The notes under the pieces were generated by a model. That model was not told the origin of the DNA, searched no databases, and saw nothing but the letters and a program-made list of their open reading frames with translations. The translations under genes and the position numbers were made by a program. Of a DNA stretch of 64,000 nucleotides, positions 55,297 through 64,000 are shown one piece after another (the stretch's first letter is position 1; each line of letters opens with the position of its first letter). This stretch comes from Lunularia cruciata (taxonomy: Eukaryota; Streptophyta; Marchantiopsida; Lunulariales; Lunulariaceae): NCBI GenBank assembly GCA_948567375.1, contig OX419755.1, forward strand, positions 49,791,001-49,855,000, read 5' to 3'.

Positions 55297-56172
55297 CTGT
55301 TAGGCCTCAGTTTGTCGCATGCCTCGTGCCTTTTAGGTTCATACATCTTCCTTGCATACCGCAGTACTTCTCAACAGAGCTGACATGAACTCACAGCTGT
55401 CAGCATACATCATTGTTGTCCAACATTCTTCAGCGAGATGGTGCTGGGCGAATGGGTATAACGTTGGGCCACTTTTAGTTCGCTCAAGCCTTTAAATTGT
55501 GGATCAAAGAGTCACACAGAAAGATCAAGAGGATCTAGGTTTGTATTCTTGACGGCGTAAAAGGGGACTAGAAGATCGACGACAATGATGATAAGAAGAT
55601 CCCATGGGAATATTTGTCATAGAACCGCGAGAACATTCTTCAATGCACAAGAGTTGCAATAGGTGAACGAAGAGATGAAACCATCTGTCGATTAATCGAT
55701 ATCATCTGTATCTATTTACACTACAGGATTGTATCTACAAAGGTGTAAACTTTCTGTGATTCTCGGACGTGCGTCAAAACTCCTCTACCACCAACCCTTC
55801 TTCAGAGAGGCAATAATAAAAAGAACTCATTTCAATGCAAATTGGCCATTTGGGGGGTTAGAACATCAACGGGGGATGGACGGGACCGGCGCTAGTTGCA
55901 ATAAAAAAACCAGTGGGGGAGAGGCGTAGTCTACCAACCACGAAGCGGTAAACCTGTACAGCGGCCGTATAATCGAGATTCTGTGGGTGCCTTCTTCACA
56001 AATAGCGTCTAAGAAAAACTAAAATGGTAGCGGGGATTAAAGGCCTCATGACATTGCACTTAACCCGCTTAATCAACTCTCGGGCGAACTTGTGGACTGA
56101 ACAGAATTACTTCTAATCCAGTCCAGTACAGTGGTACAACTACGACGAATTTGGGAAACAGCCAACTTGAAT
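55297..56172. other. Intergenic between inhibitor-like and TPR genes
   Basis: No recognisable gene. The missing first exon(s) and promoter of the inhibitor-like gene should lie in the left part, and the 3' untranslated region of the TPR gene in the right part. Confidence 0.35.
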
Positions 56173-57980
56173 TCAAGAAGCTCTAACAGAGCTAAATCGG
56201 GGAACAACGCTGGCTCCTTGTCCGTTGCAGTGTATGGGCTGCTCCTGCGTGTCCTCACCTGCGTCCGATGCCCACATGAACGACGCATAGGCTGCCACGA
56301 CGTAACTGCAGTCACCAAATATTACAACGTTATTTGAAATTGCGCCAGGGGGTAAATCAGTCGAAACGAAGTTCTCTACGCGGAAGGGTAAGACAGGAAC
56401 AGCTTATGACCCAGGACCAATGCCCGTTCCTCGCCTTGAATCCTGTGACCAGCACAAAATACTACTGACACACTAAATCGTGAGCTCACATCTTAGTGGC
56501 AGGACACTGTGTCACTGGACCTACCACTTACCAGTTATCAGGAGATGCCTGTAACGCTTGATCAAAATAGCTTCCTGCACGTTCCTCGTCTTTGTAAGCA
56601 TCCCAAATGAGCTTGGCGTACAGCGCCAGTAGTTCGCCATCCCCTGGGTTTGCTAATATTGCTCTCTCATAGTAAGACTCGGCCTTCAAAGTGTCTCGCT
56701 TGACCTGTAAACAAAATCGAATAAGCTTAGAGTATACAAATAATAACGCTAGAGAGTTCGCAAAATCCGTTTCTCGTTAATTTTGTTAATGGCAGTCAAA
56801 AACCTCTCACCTCATGCAAAAATTTGGCATAGTTTCGAAGGAGCAAAGGATGTCCAGGGTCAGCTTCGAGAGCTCGCTTATAGTAGGCCTCCGTTCCCGG
56901 TGAATCACCACGTCCTCCTCCCCCACCTGTACCAACACGACTACCTCCGCCACCCAGGCCACCACCCATTCCAAATCCGCCAGCTATGAACATCGGACCT
57001 GCGAGGTCAGAATGATTTACAGGTTTGCACCCTCGCGAGTTACAAACGATCATTGTTCCGTTCGCTGCGGTCGCAATTGTTTTATACCTTTCACCATCAC
57101 CAGTATCGTTAAAACCATGAGCTTCTCTTCCGGACACAGACGCAACCTTCGCTGAAAGGTCTAAGGCGGCTTCGGACGCCAATCGGAACTCTAATTCCAA
57201 ACGATCCGGCGCCCCAGCGTCGATATCATCATGTTTCTTAGTGTGTTGTCCATTTGATTCTGGTAACCCATACTCTCCCATCTGCATAAGGTAATCCGAC
57301 TCGCGGACGGCCTCGTCTCCTATATATCGGAATCTATTCGTCGTGCTGCCATACTCCGGTATTTCTACTTCCTTCTCAACTTCTTCAGTTGCAGAAGTTT
57401 CAGACTCCAGGACGCCTTGCACTTCCTTCATCAATCCCTCGGTGTCAACCGAATCCGATTCTGATCCGCAGTTGCTGTTCGAGGGAATCGCGCTCAATGA
57501 AGACAGCCGCCGTACAGGCATTCGCCGACTCCACGGTCCACGGACACACATCTCTCTAACCTCATCATTTCCGCCCTCTCCGCATTGCTTCTTCGACACA
57601 GAACTGGTTAGATATTTGGCAGCTGCATTCAAAGCTGATCCTGGGGCGAGGCAGCTAATATCTCCTTCAGATTGAACTCTTTTGAATCTAGGCCAAGGGA
57701 AGACATCTCCATTGAAGTCCCACTCTGATCCATCCAAGGACCGAGTATCATCCCCGATACCTAAGTTTGGCGGAAGTGGAGAACTCCCTGCAGAAGCTAG
57801 GGCTGTCGAACAGAAGGAGAGTGAGCGGTACATCCGCGCGGGCCGAAGTGTAGAGTCACTCTCCCTTTCGACTTCTCGCACATGCTCCTGTTTCGGCAGT
57901 GCGCTCAGTGGTACTCCTATGAGAGAGCTCAGCACCGGCGTTGAGCTGCTCCGCAGCAACATCTTTGCACCAGGCAGCAT
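56173..57980 (-). CDS. Plant TPR-like superfamily protein
   Basis: Three exons, 491 aa: 57980-56811, 56704-56532 and 56305-56173, with GT-AG junctions and closed phases. The first 300 residues are Ser/Arg/Glu-rich and probably disordered (MLLRSSSTPVLSSLIGVPLS, FSCSTALA-like N terminus). A Gly-rich run (FGMGGGLGGGGSRVGTGGGG) leads into the C-terminal tetratricopeptide repeats: YYKRALEADPGHPLLLRNYA, SYYERAILANPGDGELLALY, SYFDQALQASPDNCYVVAAY. This layout matches a plant TPR family of unknown biochemical role; TPRs normally mount protein partners. Location is unpredicted. I used the first ATG; a second Met six codons on is possible. Confidence 0.88.
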
Positions 57981-60237
57981 TCAATTCGTACAGCTAACTT
58001 ACAAACAGAAGTCTCGAGCACCTTCTTCCTCCAAGCTTACCGACAATTAACCAGAAGGTAGCCAAGTACTGCCAGTCATACTGACTCCAAATGGCCTCCG
58101 AACTCAGTATCACAAAATCTAAGTCTCCAGTTCGTGATAAACTCGCTCGATTCTTAGGTGAAGATTCAGAAGGAGAGAGAAATCGGAACCTGCACTGCAA
58201 CGGAAAAGAATCTGGTGTCCAGTCAAACCTTCAATTGACTCGGTCTAAAACATTAACCAGGGCACTGTGACAGTGTTCTGCTCGAAATACAAGAATTCTG
58301 CGCGGTCAGGTTCATCAAGTCGGCCTGCGCTAACAAGGTACGGAATCCGATGCAACTTTCGACAGGCAAGTGTATAGGAGTGAAGAACGACCGAGAGAAG
58401 AAAGAACGTAAAGCGCGTTGCATACTCTACTCAGATTTTGAACAAACGACCTTCTCGTGATCGGCTGACGAAATAGAAAGAGGCGCAAATGGGAACGGAG
58501 CGGAGCGGATTGTACGGATAGAGCAGCTTAATACTGATACGAAAGGACGAGTAGCCAGTTCAGACACTGGAAGCGAAACCGGAAGGAGTTTTCATTCATT
58601 GGCGCAGCGGCGGCAAAAGTAGCAAGGCCGATCCGCCAAACGGGATACGGTGAGTACATGCGACACAGCAGAGAAGCGACGGTGGTGAGAAGGTGGTGGG
58701 TGTCATAGTCGTCTTTTTTCAGTATGCGATTTCCCTGCTAAAGAGTGGTTCGAAACCTCTCTGTGGGGCCGCTTCTTCGCGCTACCTCCACCTTTTTGTC
58801 GAACCTCTGCTACGCCCATGGCCCCGCCTTCTGCTCAAGATTCTGTTGTTCTGCGCAGCACAAGTCCTTGATCTCTCGATTTTCTTGTTACTTACACCCT
58901 TCTTTCCTTCAGCACACCAATTGTATGGCCCTTCCATCCGTCCCTCGATCCCTCCATTGAAAATACAGCTGTTCCAGGGCTCGGTCGTCCCTTCCATAGT
59001 TCCTTCCCTTATCCTCTCTTCGCGTCTACGGCTCCTTCAAATAGTCATGTTCGTACCGGCAATTCTTGTGGATACCGGCGCCGGTAAAGGAGCATGCGAG
59101 TATCCCGACAATAGCGTATTGGTTCCGCCGATATCCTGTAAAGTGTCGTACAGGCGGCCGACGGATCCGATGCGACAGATTCCCCGGGAAATGTTCCCGA
59201 GAACTGGTCCACGGTATTGAATGCTGCTGGTGCTGATGAATCCCGCGACGAAAAGTAGTCCGTTCACTCGACGTCGCTGAACAATGACGTCCCTAAACCC
59301 GACAAATTCGCTCATGTACCAGAATGAATGCTCTTATTAGCTTTTCATGCAACTGTGATGCTTTAAGAGTCGATAGTTAAATAGACGCCTAGGATCACTT
59401 ATGTTTGTTCCAGTCACACTAATCACGAATCCCAACCTCGGAACTATCATTGTGATGAATAATTGTTGGTATAAATTTGAATCTTCAATAGTAGTAGCAA
59501 TAGTCGAGAACAACGAAAACTGAATAGAACAATTTATCTTATCTGGACAATCTATGATTGCTTGATTTCGCGACTCCTGGATGCATATGCTTTAAGTTTA
59601 AACAGAGGTGTATATACCTATTTCCTTTAGTATAGTCTAATCTCGATTCTTGAAATGCCTCCGCTTGCAATTATGGAGGACTAATACTTACTCAAAGATA
59701 TAGATCTGCTATCAACTGAATTGTACTGAATAATTGCAGCTACCAAGAGTCAGGTTTGGATAAGTGCAATTCTCAGTCAGATGTAAATTTATCGGAATAG
59801 AATATTGAATATTAAATATGCAATATGAATATCTCTATAACATTCATTATGTAGACACACAGGTGGAACATACCACACTGACACAATTATCTTTGAATTA
59901 TTTTCTTGAAACTCTCGGAATTTAAATCGCACTTACGGAAAGTGCAATATGAAATTGCACTCCCTCGTGTGTGGTTTCTTGGTGTAATCAAAATCCCTTG
60001 CACTTTCGCGACTTCCATATACGGGAGTCGACTGTAATATTTTAACATAATGTGAGAGGAATTAATTCCTGTGGATCAGTTCCTCTCGGTGTACGGTATA
60101 CAGTACTGTAGTAAAGCATGACTCGAGAATAGAGAATGGAATTCCTGGCATCTTAGATAGTTCTCGTAACGAGATTGATCTTGTACCAGGTAGCAGAAAA
60201 TTCTTGCATCTGCCATCATCCTCAACCAAGCAATCGC
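57981..60237. other. Upstream region of the TPR gene and gene-free DNA
   Basis: The TPR promoter must lie just right of 57980. A 175-codon plus-strand frame at 58693-59220 starts only with GTG and has no recognisable domain. A small hairpin AGTGCAAT/ATTGCACT lies at about 59940-59960. Confidence 0.4.
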
Positions 60238-60279
60238 GCAAGTTGCACCAGACCACTTGCCTGGTCTGGTGCGACTTGC
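60238..60279. repeat. 18-bp fold-back hairpin
   Basis: GCAAGTTGCACCAGACCA (60238-60255) and TGGTCTGGTGCGACTTGC (60262-60279) pair over 18 bases with one mismatch around a 6-base loop. Confidence 0.85.
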
Positions 60280-63200
60280 AATCAGAATCACCAAAAGCCG
60301 TCGTGCGACGGGTTCTTGAGATTCACAACCTCTACTGCTTGTCATACGCTACTTGACAGGTCGAAGAAGATATGTCAATGACCGGGATTGGAAAACGGCT
60401 AAAGTCATGCTCTCTCCATCCGACAGGCAGATCCTGAATCGCGAGTCACTCGGCCTTGCTCTGATCCTCTATTGGGGCTGGGGATCGAGCTCGTCGTCGG
60501 CGTAGGTCAAATACGCGACTCCCCTGCCTGCTGAGACTACAACAACCCATCTACTCCGTCTTTCCTGGGAAGAAGATTCTCCTCCTCCCGTGCCGCGAAA
60601 TCTTGAGTCTCACTCGAGTAACTCTCCCATGCCAACCAGTGAGTGCCTTCAGTCCGCGGATAGTGTGGATAAAAACGGCCTAAAGCAAAAGTGCCGGTTG
60701 GAGTATTCAATCGGAACTTTCTTTCACCTGCCATAGAACGTGGCAGCGCCAACCGCCAACCGAGGGACGGTATCCGTCCCGAACACAAAAGCGGACGAGC
60801 ATTCGACCCATGCTCGTCCTAAAACTCTGGCCCAGACTTTACAACCCACCCTTCGCTTATTTCTGGCTTCTGTTTGGGTACTATCTAATTTGTTACGTAT
60901 CAAATATAGGCTTTTTCAGTAGTAAAATCCGTAGGTAAATATAACGGATATCAATATGGGTAAAATGCTGATATCCGCATATATGTTAAGAGAAACAAAA
61001 ATTGTGATCGGACGAGATTTAGGAGTTGTAGATATTCCGTATACTTTTATAAAAATATATCATCCTGAATACGAGAGTCTCTCTCGTTAAAATAAAAGAG
61101 AGTGATCACGTTATCAGTACAGATTTGAGCAATTCTAATAAACTAGTGAGTTGGATAGACGCAAAATGATTAATAGTAACGGAGACATTGCAGAGTGGTT
61201 ACAAAAGATAGATTCTTAGATTCTCAGGTGATACTTTAGCTGCTGTAGGCCAGATTTCTCACCTCGATACTATTGGTACCCAACCAACCCTGCAAGGATA
61301 AATCACATGAGGTAAAATGAGTCTTCCCATCCTTCTTGTTATCCTACACAGTCGCTCCTGTAAAAGTTAAGAAGGATCTGTTCTATCCTAGCTTCACCCT
61401 ACAAGGAGGTAATGTGATAAGAATAACTAATCGGGTGCCCATGCGATGCATGGGGAAGTTACTTTGACGTAGTGTCATAGTTTCTTATCATTTATTTTAA
61501 TTTCAAGTGTATAATTCATTTGGAACTATTAATACGAAAGTTGAACTAAAAGATTAAGCTAGTCTTACTATTACAATATCTGATTCGACCAACTTGAAAA
61601 GATCATATATTTAAAAGAACGATATTATACTGAAGTAAATAAAAAAATTTGTTGAAAAGATGAAAACACTCTTTGACAACAGCTTTGTAGAAGTAGTTTT
61701 GGAAACAACATTTTTTAAGGAGGATCTAAGAAAATAAAATCTACCAAAATGGTAACATTAAAGATGAGAGTAACTGATTCAAATCTAAACAACAGTTGAT
61801 GCTCCTCAACAGCTACTCCTTCTTATTAGTATAGCTCTAAATGTGAAAAAAAAAAAGACAGCTTAGAAGAGACCGCGATAAATGATGTTTAAATGTTTGT
61901 AGTTCTTTCGATTCTATCCTGATTTATTCTCGGGACCAAGATAAATCCCCTCGCTTTACGCCTATGTTCATGCTATGAAAATCGGCAATGATACATGTGC
62001 CTCATCTCCTAGAAGTAGATCTTCTGAGCGTTTGGATCTTTAGGGTTAAGCGTAAGTAAGAGATGTTATACCGGAATGCACATAGACAGTTTCGTATCTT
62101 TTATTTGAAAATTTTCACTGCAAAATCAATTAAGAAACCTAAGGGGAGTTGATTATAATAGAAATCATTACACATATTAGTGTATAAAAATAAAGTGATA
62201 ATATTTTATAATTTTTCAGCATGAAGTTTCTCTCATGGCTTCAATAGATTTTAGTTTAGACTATAATCTAACTGTTCAATATAATAAATACGGAACAAGC
62301 TTCTTGTATGAAATATGATCGTTTAAATAAAGGAGGGTAAGGATCAGAAGCAAAAAGAAAAAAGGCAAGGTAGATTCTTAAGGACACATGTCATCTTCAC
62401 AAATGTGAATTTATCCTCCTGATTTGAGCAAGGTTTTAATTGCAAAGAGTTCCTGTTGATATTTGGAATGGCATTTTATCGAGGGGTATACTCTTTACAT
62501 GTAGTTGGATAAATATCTTCACCCGACCTTGAGCAACAAATTATATGTGAAGATGATTCATTCTAAAAAGTTTCTTTTTCAATAAAATCATGATGAAAGT
62601 AAATTTACAATTGAAAGACTTTGATTACTACTCGCACCCAGAAGAATATGTACTTTGGAAATTGCATTCATATTGTTATAAACATCACATCCTATCTACG
62701 TAGCTCCAAAACGTTTGAGGCGGACATAAAAAAAATTTGAAAATGATTTTGGACAGAAAAGAAAATTTTAATTAAGTCTTTAAATTATCTTTTAATGTAT
62801 GGGTTACTTTTCCAGGTAAAAATTAATTTTCCATACTATTAAAAATATGAAAAATAAATTTCACAAAAACCTTTATATATTTTTCTTAGTTTTCATTTTA
62901 GTACGGATCCTTTGTCATCTAATAATACATGGATTTTCTTTTTCTACAGTAAGATAAGATTATTTTTATTTTAAAATTTTTATTTGAAGATAAGATTATT
63001 ATTCAAAATTCCAAAGGAAATTAACTAAAACAGTCCAAAAGAAATAAACTTCATTGACAATAAGAGACTTATAAAAAGTATGTTATTAGATCTCATGGGT
63101 ACGAATGATATCTATATTATACATAGTGGGTCGGCTAATTTCTGTTATCCATACCGCTGACATTTTATAAACAAATGTATACTTTGGTTCTAAGAGTAAA

Positions 63201-64000
63201 CCGGATTTCTTTTACATAGACAAACAAAGGTGCAGAGGTAAAGGCTGATGATGCGACAAGATAGAGAAAGAGAGAAGGATTACGGAGATATTTGTATTTT
63301 TTAGGGTACACTAGCATGCAACGAACAAGTGATTCCGCACTTCTCTTTGTCTTTTAATTTTGAGTTAGGTACTATTGATACCCAAATCGAATGATGGAGA
63401 GAATTCACTAGAAAGATATACGCATATTCAGTCTTTTAGTATTTGGAGTGATTACTACAATAAAAAGTAAATTTACAATAACATTGATTACATCAGTAAT
63501 CAATAGCCCTAATATAAAATCTGGCCATTGCTAAGTAGTCTTTGAGCCACTATTGATATAACACTGACCGCCAAGTAACAAAAACTCTTATACATTAGGG
63601 CCATTGTCACTTGCACCATTCGCACCTTTAGATGTGCCATCAGCGGCACCATTAGGGTTGGAGATCCAGGTATACAAAAGCAAAAGGGTATACCTTCAAA
63701 GTGTAGCTCTAGAGAACTCACTTCTTTGATATTGAGTCTTTGAGTTCATAGTTATGGTGGATAGAGGCTGATGAGCATCACCTAGAATCTCTTAACTAGA
63801 GTAGGTGTGGCTTTATTGTAATCAATGCTTGATTGTTGGTAGATTATTGAGTGGAGGATCAAGTTTAGATCCAATTTAAGTATGATTCAAGTGGAAGAGA
63901 AAATTGATTACATCAAAGAAGTGAGAATTAGGAGGAAATCATATGTAGGAATTGAGGACATTGGTATTATTTTCAAGCTGGTAGATCTTGCTACTTTTGA
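60280..64000. other. AT-rich intergenic DNA without recognisable genes
   Basis: No coding sequence that I can support. Composition becomes very AT-rich from about 61400. Near 63720-63570 the minus strand briefly reads GAADGTSKGANGASDNGPNV before a stop, which could be the end of a repeat-encoded protein, but nothing around it supports a gene. Confidence 0.4.
61319..61362 (-). repeat. Dispersed repeat, copy 6 (inverted, diverged)
   Basis: On the minus strand it reads GCGACTGTGTAGGATAACAA then GAAGGATGGGAAGACTC, matching the GCGACCGCGTAGG...GAAGGATGGGAAGACC core of the copy at 47201. Confidence 0.5.

Noticed and set aside
58693-59220. 175-codon plus-strand frame upstream of the TPR gene
   Set aside because: It begins with GTG, lacks a known domain, and the only ATG-initiated portion is short; likely chance.
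1-64000. tRNA and rRNA genes
   Set aside because: I found no convincing tRNA A/B box pair or rRNA block by eye; a covariance-model search would be needed to exclude diverged ones.

Overview
The window looks like nuclear DNA of a land plant. The protein-coding genes are plant-type (LEA_2/WHy, DUF538, importin-beta, TPR), introns are GT-AG, and the LTR elements use plant-type initiator-Met-tRNA primer sites. A bryophyte, probably a moss, fits best because introns are short and small gene islands alternate with AT-rich, repeat-rich DNA. That placement is an inference; no rRNA or organellar marker is present to confirm it.

Layout. 1-9532 holds decayed Ty3/gypsy retrotransposons on the minus strand: element 1 (cut by the window edge) is nested in the reverse transcriptase of element 2, and a solo LTR of the element 1 family lies to the right. 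9533-18940 is relic DNA: unidentified decayed coding sequence, a pyrimidine-rich tract, tandem repeats, a broken PIF/Harbinger transposase and a 1.1-kb cluster of perfect hairpins. 18941-21544 is AT-rich intergenic DNA. 21651-25508 holds a two-domain LEA_2 (WHy) gene and, on the other strand, a four-exon HAD-like phosphatase gene. 26941-42027 is a 22-exon importin-beta-type nuclear transport receptor (1127 aa in my model); every exon phase closes.

Intron 6 of the importin gene contains the most interesting object here: a complete, apparently intact 5.3-kb Ty1/copia retrotransposon with LTRs that look identical. It has three unusual traits. Its primer-binding site matches the anticodon arm of initiator tRNA-Met instead of its 3' end, the half-tRNA priming known from Drosophila copia and yeast Ty5. 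Its gag start codon lies inside the 5' LTR, so the primer site is itself protein-coding. It is flanked by an exact 185-bp direct repeat of host intron sequence instead of the usual 5-bp target duplication.

42028-51560 is an AT-rich intergenic island with a dispersed repeat family (at least six copies in the window), an inverted pair of its longer members and an 80-bp triplicate. 51810-57980 carries a DUF538 gene, a minus-strand gene ending in a potato-inhibitor-I-like domain, and a minus-strand TPR gene. 57981-64000 shows no gene I can support. The genes are unrelated in function and do not form a cluster; the LEA_2 and protease-inhibitor-like genes suggest stress roles, and the others are housekeeping-type.
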